Shown here: positions 27,935-40,049 of the stretch, in pieces | How positions within the stretch are numbered: position 1 is the first letter of the stretch | Layout of the letters: each line of letters begins with the position of its first letter | Position numbers and translations under genes: made by a program | Assembly: GCA_032622095.1 (NCBI GenBank) | Contig: CP136061.1 | Location: 40,307,797-40,371,796 of the forward strand | Source of the DNA: Siphonodentalium dalli | Taxonomy: Eukaryota > Mollusca > Scaphopoda > Gadilida > Siphonodentaliidae | DNA: 64,000 bases | Direction: 5' to 3' | Notes under the pieces: generated by a model | Told to the model about the DNA's origin: nothing | Database searches by the model: none | The model's input: only the letters and a program-made list of their open reading frames with translations

Positions 27935-28071
27935 TGTACTATTGTTATTTCATACACTTTGCCCCACGTGTTTGGTTGTTTCGCACCATATATTTGGCCA
28001 TTTCTCACCACATGTTTCCCACAACTGTCATGCGTTGCTTTTGAAAAAATACTTTGAAAAAGAACATACAA

Positions 28072-28230
28072 TAATACCCAAAGTAATTGACCCCTTGACC
28101 ACACCAGGATTATGGAAAATAATTCAGGATTTAGTTGGAAATATGGCTTGTTGCTATTCGTTGGAAAGCTCTCGTCGAGAGCTTTCCGATGAATGGCAAC
28201 AAGCCATATTTCCAACTGTTGTTAATTGTT
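28072..28230. mobile_element. Foldback element, diverged relative of the CAGTAATGCTC family
   Basis: GTTGGAAATATGGCTTGTTG through GGAAAGCTCTCG pairs with its complement ending CAAGCCATATTTCCAAC, a stem of about 40 bases with a tiny loop. Flanks resemble the arms of the element at 33434. Confidence 0.7.
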
Positions 28231-28340
28231 ACTTTTGCTGTTTTGGCCTCCCATAACAAAATGCATATATACACAAGCGTATGGTAATAGCGTATATGAA
28301 GACTGGAGAAAATTTCATACTAAAATAGGTTATCAGTACA

Positions 28341-28494
28341 TACAGTAATGCTCTAATTAATCGACCTCTTAACCAAAGCAGAATTATGGGTAACTTTTCA
28401 GGATTTAGTCGGAAATATATTCCAGACTAAATTCTGAAAAGTTACCCATAATTCTGCTTTGGTTAAGAGGTCGATTAATTAGAGCATTACTGTA
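28341..28494. mobile_element. TA-flanked foldback MITE (mariner-like), copy 1
   Basis: TACAGTAATGCTCTAATTAA to its exact complement TTAATTAGAGCATTACTGTA. The arms of about 70 bases are almost perfect. CAGT ends flanked by TA suit Tc1/mariner-type MITEs. No coding sequence. Confidence 0.78.
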
Positions 28495-28702
28495 CATGTG
28501 TATATACCAATCACATGTATATTGAGTTTTAAAAAAAAGTTTCTGAACCCCTTCGGTTGTAAATAGAATACACTCAGTTATTCTGACTTCAAACTTGTGC
28601 CTCCTAATTATATAGGTTGATTGAGTTGAAAGGTTAGAAAATCAGTGCCCTCTCTTGAAATTATTTCTTAAGGAATAATCTGTTTCATATTGTGATTACA
28701 GT

Positions 28703-28987
28703 TTAAAGATGGTCTATATATTCTTATTACAAGTTTTATATATTTTCCTGGGTATAAAATAATGTCCGGAAATGCTTGAGGAAACGTTCGGAGCATAGCA
28801 AGCAGGAAAATAGTAAAAAAAAAGATCGTCCCAACTGATTGATAATCCCAACTGATTATCAATCAGTTGTAATATTAAATGATAGAAGCGTTTCTGGACT
28901 GGTGTCTTTGACAACTTGACTTATCATTATTATTTTATACCCTAGAAATTATAGAAAACAATTTAGGAAGAGATGATCCATCTTTAA
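28703..28987. mobile_element. Foldback family H, copy 3
   Basis: AAAGATGG...TTTTCCTGGGTATAAAAT at the left and ATTTTATACCCTAGAAAT...AGATGATCCATCTTTAA at the right, with mirrored TCCGGAAATGCTT and AAGCGTTTCTGGA. Confidence 0.7.
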
Positions 28988-29508
28988 GCCAATCGAGCAA
29001 AGTTGATCTATTTCTCCATGTTCTTCTAATAGGTGATGTTTTTATCGAATATATTTGCACATTTTACCCACTGTCGCACTGCGAGTGCATTGGTCCCTTT
29101 AATATTTCATGTAAAAGTGGTGAAAACTGTAATATTAAACATAAACAATAGATTTAGTTAACACAAAATTCACTGAAATATTTTCACAGTGGGGTTTCTG
29201 TGAGGAAAACAATATTTTTTTTCCTCATAGAATCTCCACATATATATTCAGACAGACAGATGAGGAGGGGTGTGGAAAAATGCTTGGGGAAAACAGTTGT
29301 AAAGAGGGAAAGAAATTGGTTGCGGGGCTGGGTGAATTGCAGAAATGGTCAAAGGTAAAAAAGTAACATACGTGTCTGAATATATATTAACACCCGCCCC
29401 CCCCCCCCCCCTCCAGAGCAAATTGAAATAATTTAAATCCATATACCCTGCTTTTCTCATGGCATTTTTTTTGGTGTTTTGGTGAATAAGATTAACTTAT
29501 GACTGAGA
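28988..29508. other. Unassigned sequence with a poly-C run
   Basis: Poly-C at about 29397-29411. GAGTGCATTGG near 29090 hints at an old hairpin relic. No gene is seen. Confidence 0.35.
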
Positions 29509-29762
29509 TTAATCCTTCAGTCATGATACTTTTCCAAAATTGACATTTTTTGGTATTTTTGTCTGTTTAACAAATGTTGGGGCATAAATAGAAAAAAAAT
29601 CAGTAGAGAGTGCACTGGCTTAGAAGTTCAATACAAGTATTGTTAGCTTAATGCATTCTCTTATATATGCAAGGCATCCTATGGGAGACTCGCATATATA
29701 AGAGAATGCATTGGCACAGGTTTTCAAAAAAATTCATGAAGCTCCAGTTATGGAAGGATTAA
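29509..29762. mobile_element. TTAA element, family C, copy 1
   Basis: TTAA borders with ends TCCTTCAGTCATGA and TCCTTCCATAACTGG. It contains one older hairpin (about 29650-29716) whose centre, AAGGCATCCTATGGGAGACT, differs from the A/B centre while the arms are kept. Confidence 0.7.
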
Positions 29763-29960
29763 TCATAAATAATGGTCTCCCATATGGCATCTTGTATATA
29801 TAAATGAATGCACTGGCTTGCATAGTCAAGATAAATGTTGTTAGGTCAATGAATGCTCTTAAATATGTGAGTCTGCCAATGGGAAACTGGCATATATAAG
29901 AGAATGCATTGGTATAGTGTTTTTGCAAAATTTCAGGAAGCTCCAGTCATGAAATGTGCA
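29763..29960. mobile_element. Adjacent family C fragment with a decayed hairpin pair
   Basis: Continues from the previous TTAA with hairpin arms AATGAATGCACTGGCTTG and TATATAAGAGAATGCATTGG, ending near CCAGTCATGAAATG. The right TTAA is lost. Confidence 0.5.
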
Positions 29961-30265
29961 AAATTATTTGAACTTTCCTTGTAAAAAGATAGCATCGTAA
30001 GGTGTTTGGAATCCCTTCAGTTAGTAAGTCTAACACACAATTTGTTAAAAAATAGTTTTGTCTTCATCATAGACTAATAAAGAAATCATGTTTTGTACAC
30101 AATCTACATTGTAGTCAGAAAATTACTAAAACAATGAAAATGCTGTTAATTTTTTTTCTAGTTTTTGAAATATCTGACCATCATATATTGAATTTGGCTC
30201 AGTGTGACACACTCCCATTCTTGAAAACACACAACTTGAAAAATCCTTACTATAACAGATGGATA

Positions 30266-30609
30266 AATAATTATCTCTTTCTGTAACAATTATTTTATAG
30301 TTTCCTGTGTATAACATAATAAATATGAATCGAAGACCCCTGCCTGGAAACACTTCTATCAATTAGTATTATAATAAGCATACAATCAATGTCCAGTATT
30401 TTAGGGCTCGTGTTTATTGGAACTTTTTCTAAAAAAAATATGAACAAATATATATCCCACTTAATTCTCGCATTAAAAATACATATTGATTTAAAATCAA
30501 TATTAATTGATAGTAACATTTCCAGACAGGTATCTCCGGCTTATTTTTATTATTTTATAACCAGTAAACTATACAACACATGTTAGAGGAAGAGATAATC
30601 CATCTTTAG
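30266..30609. mobile_element. Foldback family H, copy 4
   Basis: ATTATCTCTTTCTGTAAC at the left, AAGAGATAATCCATCTTTA at the right, with mirrored TAGTTTCCTGTGTATAACAT and TTATAACCAGTAAACTA. Confidence 0.72.
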
Positions 30610-30724
30610 TGAATTTGGAAATTTGTAAATGATTAAATTTCTTCTGTAAAGCAGGAAAATAAAATCTACAAAATATGCAGTTGGAAGAACTTGGGAGACT
30701 CAAATATATAATATAACCATTTCT

Positions 30725-30996
30725 TGATGGGAGCTGCGCTAGTGGAGTATTGAATCATGTGCCAGTGCATTCCCTTATATCTGCAGGTACCATAGGTAGC
30801 CTCACATATATAAGAGAATGCACTGGCTTACAAGGTCAAGGTAAATATTTTTAGGCCAATGTAATATATTCTCTTATATATTCTAGGATCCCTACTGGAA
30901 ACTACCATATATAAGAGAATGCATTAGCACCGTTTTTTTTTGTTGCAATATTTCCAATCATGGAAGGGTGAATGCTGCTCCCATAATGAAAGGGTT
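30725..30996. mobile_element. Decayed TTAA element of the hairpin group (family C-like)
   Basis: Two weathered hairpins (about 30758-30829 and 30857-30925) with arms related to CCAATGCATTCTCTTATATA. It ends AATGAAAGGGTTAA at 30996. An old member of the group. Confidence 0.6.
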
Positions 30997-32310
30997 AATT
31001 GATTTTATTCCTAAATAGACCATTTTTGTTGTAATTAGTTTTAGTTCTGACCCTCCAGGTTCAGTATTTTGTCTCATAAATGAACCACATAGTTTTGATT
31101 ACTCTGACTACTGATGGTATACTAGCACCTCCCATAAATCCTGAATAACATACCGGTAGGTGAATCATGGGTACAAGATAAAAATATAGGATAGAAGCCA
31201 TGGTTATTTCACACTATTATAGATATGAAAATAATTACATTTTTGCTGCTGAAATATTGTCCATAACCCCAGCTCACCAAGAAGTATGAGACTGAATTAT
31301 ATCTAAATATGTCATTTTGACAAAAATATAATCAATTTGATGCTCAATGACAAACTGTGAGATAAATCTTACAGTTCCAGGAAATTTCACTCCATTGTCA
31401 CTATACATATTTTCTTATCTGGTACCTGCTGGTTAACAGAAAAACCACCTATTTGTTATTAGTATTCAGTATAGGAGTCTGGGGTCTGCCATGAGAGGGA
31501 TGGACATCATCAATATCATGAAGATATATTTAAGAAGACTTATTTTAAACGATTTATTTTTAAGGTACTTAACACGTGTATGAATTTTCACTAATGAATT
31601 AAATTTAATATAATTACATTACAAGTCTGTTAATAACTGAATACCACACCTGACTGTCACTAGCTGTGATAGACTTGCAATTGAATTTATTAATTGAGTA
31701 ATTGGCAATCATGAATATTTTTGTGGGAGCTTCTGGCATGATTTAGTCCTTGTTCAAATTATTGTTGAATGTTGGGTCAACAGCCTGGAGCTATCTTGTT
31801 GAAAATGAAGAAACCCCCTCCCCTAGATCATGTCATGAATCTTTACTCTGCTTAGCGCCTGTAGAGATCTTATTCCATCAGTACAAAACTTGGGAATTTT
31901 GTTATGTTTTGATAATGAACTTTATAACATTGAACAAACAAGGCAGGGAACATATTTCTTTGTTTATATTTGTTCCTCGATAATCAACTTCAAAGTATGG
32001 GGTGGTCCCAGCTCGAAAATGCATGCTTTTTGTGGCTTTAGTGAGCTGATATCACAAAAACACTGAATTGATTACCCTGCAGAAATTCCATGATTGTAAG
32101 TGCGCATAGCAAACTCACCCATCAAGTCTGTTAAATAATGTCATCTCGAGTTGGCACTTTCACCTACTTATGAATAAACTATTAAGCGACAGGTATTAAT
32201 AAAGAAATATATTCCCCTTGTTATTTTTTCAGCTTTATAAGGTTCTCTATCAATACTTAAAAAAGTTCCCAAGGTTTTGAATTGGTAGAATATGATTTAT
32301 ATGGGCATTC
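30997..32310. other. Unassigned AT-rich sequence
   Basis: No exon, repeat array or transposon end I can define. Small frames such as 31750-31983 lack support. Confidence 0.35.
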
Positions 32311-32960
32311 GCCTCTGGGAGGCCAAATTGTCATTTAATAATGAAGTGCTTAAGTGAAAATAATTGCACTAAAGCACAAATAATTACACTCAAGCACAAT
32401 TAGTTGAACTTATCATTGTGCTCAAGAGCAATCATTGCTCTTAAGTGCAATCGGTTGTGCTTAAGCATAGTGATTTGTTCTTGAAAACATAATTATTTGT
32501 GCTTAAGCGCAATCAATTTTGCTTACGCACAATCAATTGCCTAATCTTAAGCGCATTTCATGGTTATACATGTATGTATCTAAACACCCCTGGTGAATAA
32601 ATAGGTTTATCCATAACTCAACCTTAGCTCTTATTGACATATCACCTCTTGCTTTCATTGGTTTGCATGGGAGCAAGCCTAAGTTCTTTATCGAAATGGT
32701 AGACTCGCAATAGCATTACCTTCTGTTTTAGTTGTGGCAACTCGTTGTAGTATTAATATGGGAGGCCAAATTCACATTTAATAATTAATTGTGCTTAAGC
32801 GCAATCAATTGGGCTTAAGCGCAAATAATTATGCTAAAGCGCAAATAATTACGCTTAAGCGCAATTCATGGTCATTTGCGCTTAAGCGCAATCAATTGCG
32901 CTTAAGCGCAATTCATGGTTATATGTAACAAAACACCCCTGGTGAATAAATAGGTTTCTC
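32310..32960. repeat. GCGCTTAAGCGC palindrome array, cluster 2
   Basis: GGGAGGCCAAATTGTCATTT (about 32317) and TATGGGAGGCCAAATTCACA (32758) each open a run of TTGCGCTTAAGCGCAA-type palindromes. Two related blocks each end in the same CACCCCTGGTGAATAAATAG text, so the whole looks like a partial duplication of about 360 bases. Confidence 0.7.
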
Positions 32961-33433
32961 CATAACTTAGCATTAACTCCTATTGAAATGTCACCTCTTG
33001 GTTTCATTGGTTTGATTGGGTAGGGAGCTAGCCCAACTTCTTTATCAAAATGGCTGACTCGCAATAGTATCAGCTTCTGTTTTAGTTGGAGCGACTCGTG
33101 ATAGCATTATATTATCTTCGGTATATATTAGTTGGGGCTACTTGCATTAGCATTACTTTCTGTATTAGTCGGGGTGAAATTGATTTTCTTAAATTTTCGA
33201 GTATACAGGCACACCATATGAGGGAAGCAAACCCCTCGGTGACACCACATTCACACTATATGATCATGGAAATACTATAGATTTGTGCAAGAGATGCTGA
33301 TTTAATAAGAAAAACTAGAGCTCCATGACTGAGACACCAAAGCTCCAGTGATTACACACCATTTTTTGGACAGGGATGCTGATAATATGAAAATAGGGTT
33401 TTTTCCCCCTGATTTAAGTCAATAAGTAAACCA

Positions 33434-33629
33434 TACAGTAATGCTCTAATTAATCAACTCCTTAACCACAGCAGAATTATGGATAACTTTTCAGGATTGT
33501 TGCCATTCATTGGAAAGCTCTCGAGAGCTTTTCGATGAATGGCAACAAGCCATATTTCCGACTAAATCCTGAAACGTTACCCATAATTCTGCTGTGGTTA
33601 AGAAGTCGATTAATTAGAGCATTACTGTA
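33434..33629. mobile_element. TA-flanked foldback MITE (mariner-like), copy 2
   Basis: TACAGTAATGCTCTAATTAA and its complement at the far end. The centre GGAAAGCTCTCGAGAGCTTT is itself palindromic. Same family as 28341. Confidence 0.78.
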
Positions 33630-33914
33630 TGAGGTAAGAAAGCCCTCATGCAGTGACACCGCATGCATGTATAGGCTAAAATCTGTGCAAAAATACATTA
33701 AAAACATCATACAAAAAATTACTAAGAGTTCCGGGAAGGCGACATCACTGAATTCTTTGGATAGAGGGATGCTGATAATATGTAATTAGGGATTCTCCTT
33801 GTTAAACACATACTCACAGTTGACTGTTGAGTACAGGTCAAAATTAGCCCAATGCTCATCTTGCTCGGTGATACACCAGGTCATGCTAATAGTTTATGGG
33901 TAGGTTAGATAGTA

Positions 33915-34105
33915 GTCATAATTATGCTTAAGCACAATTGATTGCGCTTAAGCGCAATTAATTGCGCTTAAGCGTAATTAATTACGCTTAAGCGTAAATG
34001 CCCTATTTGCGCTTAAGCACAATATGTGGTATTTGCGCTTAAGCGCAATCAATTGTGCTTAAGCGCAATTCATTATTAAATGTGAATTTGGCCTCCCATA
34101 TATTA
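33915..34105. repeat. GCGCTTAAGCGC palindrome array, cluster 3
   Basis: About seven CTTAAGCGCAAT-type palindromes in 150 bases, ending with ATTAAATGTGAATTTGGCCT and CCCATATA, the right end of the TATGGGAGGC family. Confidence 0.75.
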
Positions 34106-34452
34106 ACTTCTGTATTAGTTGGGGCAACTTTGATCTTCGAGTACATATACAGGTACACCATATTAGGGAAGCAGGTCCTCAGTGACACCATATTCGCGCT
34201 ACAGTATATGACCTGGAAATACTATAGATCTGTGCAAGAGCCGCTGATTTAATAAATCTATCAGAGCTCGAGGAGTGAGACATCAAAGCTCCCGGAATGA
34301 AACACCAATTTTTGGGACAGGGATGCTGATAATATGACAATAGGGTTTTTCGCCCGATTTAAGTCAATAAGTACACCATATGAGGTAAGCAAGCCCTTAT
34401 ACAGTGACACCACATTATTGCAAACCTATGCCCCAAAGTCATATTAGCCAGA

Positions 34453-34933
34453 GTATATGGGATGCCAAATTGACATTTAATAAATAATTGAGCTTAAGCG
34501 CAATAAGGAATCCCTTTTTAAGCACAATAAGAAAATTCCTTATTGCGCTTAAGAGCAATAAGAGATTCCTTATTGCGCTTAAGCGCAATAAGAGATTCTT
34601 ATTGCACTTAAGCGCAATAAGGAACATTCTTAAGCGCAATAAGGAATTTCCTTATTGCGCTTAAGCGCAATAAGGAATATTACATAAACTCCCTATAATT
34701 CAAATGGTTTAGTCCATGGTGCAATCAATATCTATCCCTGTTATTAAACAGGCAATATATGATAATTCTACTATTTGCAGAGGGGTGATCTCATGAGGGA
34801 GATAATAATTGCGCTTAATCGCAGTAAGGATGTAATTGCGCTTAAGCGCAATAAGGAATGTTCTTACCAATAAGATATTCCTTATTGCGCTTAAGCTCAA
34901 TTATTTATTAGATGTCAATTTGGCATCCCATAA
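34453..34933. mobile_element. TATGGGATGCC-ended element packed with CTTAAG palindromes
   Basis: TATATGGGATGCCAAATTGA at the left and TCAATTTGGCATCCCATA at the right. The interior is tiled with GCGCTTAAGCGCAATAAGGA and its mirror images. It shares an inner block (CTCCCTATAATTCAAATGG) with the next element in reverse. Confidence 0.8.
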
Positions 34934-34984
34934 GAGTAGAGATTCATGGCATGATCTACCCTCCTCCCAATATATCTAATACCG

Positions 34985-35482
34985 TATGGGATACCAAATT
35001 GACATTTAATAAATAATTTAGCTTAAGCGCAACAAGGAATCTTATTAAGAACATTCCTTATTATACACTTAACCGCAATACATCCTTATTGCGCTTAAGT
35101 GCAATTAATATCTCCCTCATGAGAAAATAGTAGAATTATCCTATATTTGCCTGTTAACAGGGATAGAATCTGATGGAATCTGAATAGGCCTACACGTGGA
35201 CAGTCAGTGACCATGTGACCAATAAACTCCACCCATTGCGCCATGGACTACACTATTGGAATTATAGGGAGTTTATGTAATATTCCTTATTTGCGCTTAA
35301 GCGCAATAAGGAATATTCTTATTGCACCTAAGCCCAATAAGGAAATTCCTTATTGCGCTTAAACGCAATAAGTAATCTCTTATTGTGCTTAAGGGCAATT
35401 AGATTTTTACTTATTGCGCTAATAAGGGATTCCTTATTGCGATTAAGCTCATTTATCTATTAAATGTCAATTTGGCATCCCA
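34985..35482. mobile_element. Second TATGGGATRCC-ended palindrome element, opposite orientation
   Basis: GTATGGGATACCAAATTGAC at the left, GTCAATTTGGCATCCCACA at the right. The inner block GGAATTATAGGGAGTTTATG is the reverse complement of the one at 34680-34700, and there are further CTTAAG palindromes. It is a sister copy inserted close by, inverted. Confidence 0.8.
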
Positions 35483-36179
35483 CAATACTGGGCCACACAT
35501 TTTGAAATTAGTTATTTTAATACTACAGCCTACAGGTCACTGTTGGAGACTTTAGTTCAATTTGAATCTGCAAGGTATGTACTAGTGTAGGCCTACTGCG
35601 GCCAGTCCAGTCCAAAGACATACATGTAAATTTTAGTGTCAAATTGCACTTGCAACATGACATGTACATTTTTCTGACGCTATCTACCCACACTGTTTTT
35701 TTTAATCTGTGTGTTTGAACGATAGGTTCTCCAAAAGTTCCCATTAATTGGGACCTGAGTCACTCTCCTGTGTCATCAGGATGAGAATTCCCGCTGTTGA
35801 CAATATTCAATTAGAATGTCAACATGCAACATAGCCTGATCTGATCACACGAACTTCAATTCGAACCGAGTTTTTGACAAGTTTTCCAGGCAATAATCGT
35901 TGATTTCATAGGTGAGGACCCAACATTCCCATTCAACACAACATACACGGAGAGAAAACTCCGATAATCTAACTCAAATATGCGTTCTAACTAATTAAGT
36001 TTTAATTAATTTATTTGGTCTTGAGAATGAGAGTAATTATTCTCAAAGCAATCGCCTCGAATTGATGACGAGTATCGCCCACCAATCAGATCGCGCGGAT
36101 GGAATTGTGGCTAAAAATAGATATCTGCGGGATTCCGCCTTATCATTGCTTCAGTCACTGGGGGTATATTGGTGAAGAT
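35483..36179. other. Unassigned sequence
   Basis: No gene or repeat I can define. The 73-codon minus frame at 35523-35744 is unsupported. Confidence 0.3.
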
Positions 36180-36540
36180 TGTTGTGTCACTTTAAATATG
36201 CGAGTCGCCCATAGTGCTAAAAGTGACAAAATGTGGACCATAATGTCGCAATGTTTTGTCGCGTGCCAAAACATGCGAAATATCGCATGTTTTGATGCAC
36301 GCCGAAAGCAACAAAATGTTGCATGTTTTGTCATGCCAAATGTCAGATTTTTTGGCGTGCACCATAATATATTGTCGCGAACCAAAATATTTGATTTTGC
36401 AAGTTTGTGCCGAAAGCGACGCAATCACCAAAATGTGCGACCATTGCCATTGGTGTACATTTGGTCGCTTCTTCGTGCGACTGATGAGTGATGACTGATG
36501 GCGCACATTTTGTCGCACTCCTTTTGCAAGTGACCCTTAT
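36180..36540. repeat. Palindrome-rich GCGACAAAATG element
   Basis: AAAATGTGGACC, GTCGCAATGTTTTGTCGC, AAACATGCGAAATATCGCAT and AACAAAATGTTGCATGTT alternate in both orientations over 350 bases, flanked by GTGTCACTTTAAATATGCGA and by TTGTCGCACTCC...AAGTGACCC. Open frames up to 130 codons on both strands are produced by the repeat structure and are not genes. Confidence 0.65.
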
Positions 36541-37339
36541 AGTATTCCATAATGTTATGATAGTTCATTGTCATTTTTCGTTATTCAGCTTTCTGACAAC
36601 TCTTTTATTAAACAACTCAATTATATAATTATGATAAATCAGTAATTAAGTCACCTTTTTTTCGCGCACAGACTCTGCCACTGCGATGACCAGATGACAA
36701 TCACAATGAGTCGGGAATTTGCAAAATGTTAATCAAATAAAATTGAAAAGACCTACATTCTGATAATGTTTTATATTAAATTGTTAATTAAAACTGTCAG
36801 TGTCTGAATTAATTGGGTATAAGACATGGTCAACGGTTGATGCGATGGACGATGGTAATCTTTATGAAAAGTTACTTTCATTTTAACTGAGCGCTCGAGA
36901 CTGGTAATGGCTGAAAGCACCGAAACGCTAATTGTGGCATTATCGTAACCATTAATTTCGTAACAAATAAAATAGTCCGTCTGTGTACTGAATTCTTACG
37001 CGTTCCATTTAGGTTGTTATTCTATAAATATGGAATCGGAGACGGAATTACAATATCCGGGAAACTTGGTCGCCTGAAAACAAAGGCGAATTCTCAGTCA
37101 CCGGGTGTATAATGAATCCGATCACATACTATTTAGTTAAAACTTGTACCTATGACTTTCTAAAATATTCTTATATTGTAATGGTTTTGTTTTCAATAAA
37201 TAGCTATTCTATTCTATTTGTCACTGCATTATTTTTGCATTAGAAACTTATCAGGGACCATGTATATACCGGCGCCGCAATTTCTGTTGCAGAAAATTAA
37301 TTAACAGATATTTCTGAAACTGGGCAATCAGTGGGAGTG

Positions 37340-39670
37340 GTTTTTGACTGCTGTTGTTAAAATGGACGAGAAGCAGTCACGGCAGCCATTCTACTATATG
37401 AAAGCTATAATTCATAACATCGCCACTCAAAACATTACAATGGAAACTATAAACGACTCAAAGTCATATATCGGCGGAACTGATTTTAATCTCTCGCTAG
37501 TCTCTAGCTCAGATGTGATGAACAGCATTAGACAAATCGGCACAAAAAAAGCCACTATCTGTGACAATATCTCAGCAAAACTTTTGAAACTTGGAGCTCC
37601 TGTTCTTGCTCCCCAGCTGGCTAGTCTAATAAATACCAGTTTTATTAGTGGGATATTCCCCAATAACCTCAAAAGAGCCCAGGTTGTTCCTCTGTTCAAG
37701 AAAAATAACCCTCTTGATATAAAAAAAAACAAACTATAGGCCAGTTAGTATACATGTATACGAGAAAGCTATTCATTCTCAGCTATCTGGTTTCTTCGAG
37801 AACATATTTGATCATTCGTTGTGTGCTTTTCGTAAAGGCTATGCATGGTTGTCAGACCACGTTGCTGAGACTAATTGACCACTGGAAATCTGCACTTGAT
37901 CAACACAAATATGTTGCAGCTATTCTCATGGACTTATCCAAAGCTTTTGACTGCCTACCCCATCAACTTCTTCTTACTAAATTATCAGCCTATGGAATTT
38001 CTGACAAAACGACCTCCCTCCTTCTCAGCTATTTAACAAATCGTAAACAACAGTTTAACTTCAAGGAGTCTTCGGCGACTGGTCAGACATAACGAAAGGA
38101 GTTTCACAAGGATACATCATAGGACCGTTGTTATTCAATGTCTTTATCGACGATATTTTCTATTTCATACATAATAGTGACCTTTATAACTATGCGGATG
38201 ATAATACCATGTCATGTTCACACCCATATTTATGCTTTTGGACACTCTTTAAAAAGAGTCGGATACTTTAGTGAAACGGTTTAAATCTAATGGTATGCAA
38301 GCAAACCCCGATAAATCCCAAGCTATTGCAATCGGTGCTGCATCATCATCACTGAAGCCGGTGTTCAAAATTTGTTATGCTGAAATTAAATGTGATGAAA
38401 CAGTGAAATTGTTGGATATTAATTGACATTGACTACACACTAAAGTTTGACATGTCGCAAGGCGTCACGTCAGATAAATGTTCTGAAACGTATAGGACAC
38501 AACTTGAACCATCTGTCCAAGATAACAATCTTCCATACATTTATTTTATCAAATTTTAATTTGTGTCCCTCAGCATGGCATTTTTGTAGCGAGGAAAGTA
38601 ACAAGAAACTATAGAAAATATTCAATTTCGAGCACTACGCTTTATATATAATGACTACGTTTCATCCTATGAAGACCTACTCCTCAAAGCCAAAGTACCA
38701 TCCCTCAAAGTACGAAGACTAAGGACTATGGCTACTGAAACATTTAGAATCTTAAATAAGTTATCACCTATGTGCTTACAGGACTTAGTTCATTGGAAGA
38801 ACACAAAGTATAGTTTCAGGTATCCAATTGCAGAGGTACGGTACCCAGATTCAATCTTGTGACATATGGTAAAATGTCCTTTAAATATGCTGCTCCCACC
38901 CTCTGGAACGGCCTTCCGGAACATATCAGGACGCAATCAAATTTTAATCATTTTAAATCATTGGTTATGTCCTGGGATGGTCCAGAGTGCCGCTGCAGTG
39001 CGTGTCGGTAGTGGCATATACATGTACATGTATTTGATATACTTCTGACATACAAATATACTATATGCTAGCAGGGGGGGGGGGGGAGTCTCTGGACTAC
39101 TAGCTGGGTTGGAGTAGGTGGCAAAGAAGCCAGTGAAAGCATTCCAGACCCCATAGACACTCCAAACCAGCCCATTTTAACATTTTAACTTTTAACTATT
39201 TATGATCAAATAAGGTAAACAACCCAATTACAATTAGTCTGACTATATTATTACTACAGGAAAATTACTCTGGCTAATTTTGTTTTAAAGCATCCCTTTC
39301 CGAAACCCAGAAACATGAAATTCAAGTGAATTAAAAATTCCTTTTTCTCTTAATTACTGGAAGAGGCAAATTTAAATTATACATACTGATTTCTCTGGTG
39401 TTTTGTTGTTTTTCTGTTTTCTGTTTTTTTTAATAAATTAGAAATTTTAGTACTTGATAAATAAAATTTTAGCTGTTGTCAGTTAGGTATTTTAACTATG
39501 ATTAAACTTATTTTAAATTTGCATACAATTGATATTTTACCCTGCATGTGCTATGTATGTGTTTATTTATATAAGTATATATCTGTTACAGTAGGTCAAA
39601 AGCTCTTCAGAGCTTGTGTTTGTAATATGTTTATACCTCCGACTTTTAAATAAAATTTATCTTATCTATC
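37340..39670 (+). pseudogene. Decayed non-LTR retrotransposon (LINE), reverse transcriptase and 3' end
   Basis: Starting near 37340, the text reads as the linker and N-terminal RT region (GTKKATICDNISAKLL, FPNNLKRAQVVPLFKK), then, after a frameshift near 37738, ILMDLSKAFDCLPHQLLLTK. After a second shift come GVSQGYIIGPLLFNVFIDDI and the catalytic YADD at 38191-38202. The C-terminal part includes FRALRFIYNDYVSSYEDLLL, KVPSLKVRRLRTMATETF and WNGLPEHIRTQSNFNHFKSL. Several frameshifts and stops make it inactive, and the endonuclease is missing (5' truncated). The 3' UTR ends near AATAAAATTTATCTTATC. The domains fit a Jockey/CR1-group LINE. Bases 36541-37339 before it show no feature. Confidence 0.9.
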
Positions 39671-39741
39671 TTTTCTTATTCTGGAGAAAACGAACGATTG
39701 GTTTTCTCCAAATTATCACCAGTGTGAGTTGTTGTTGCCGG

Positions 39742-40049
39742 TTGGGCGTGTATCAGACTGTAAACCCGTGGACTAATATACCTGATTGGGCGTGTATCAG
39801 ACTGTAAACCCGTGGACAAATATACCTGATTGGGCGTGTATCAGACTGTAAACCCGTGGACAAATATACCCGATTGGGCGTGTATCAGACTGTAAACCCG
39901 TGGACTAATATACCTGATTGGGCGTGTATCAGACTGTAAACCCGTGGACTAATATACCTGATTGGGCGTGTATCAGACTGTAAACCCGTGGACAAATATA
40001 CCTGATTGGGCGTGTATCAGACTGTAAACCCGTGGACAAATATACCTAT
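39742..40049. repeat. 44-bp tandem array, seven copies
   Basis: Unit TTGGGCGTGTATCAGACTGT then AAACCCGTGGACAAATATAC and CTGA. It starts shortly after the LINE 3' end. A T/A variant (GGACTAATA or GGACAAATA) is mixed among units. Confidence 0.93.

Noticed and set aside
36099-36518. Overlapping frames of 80-130 codons on both strands
   Set aside because: They arise from palindromic repeats, which open frames symmetrically on both strands. No family motif.
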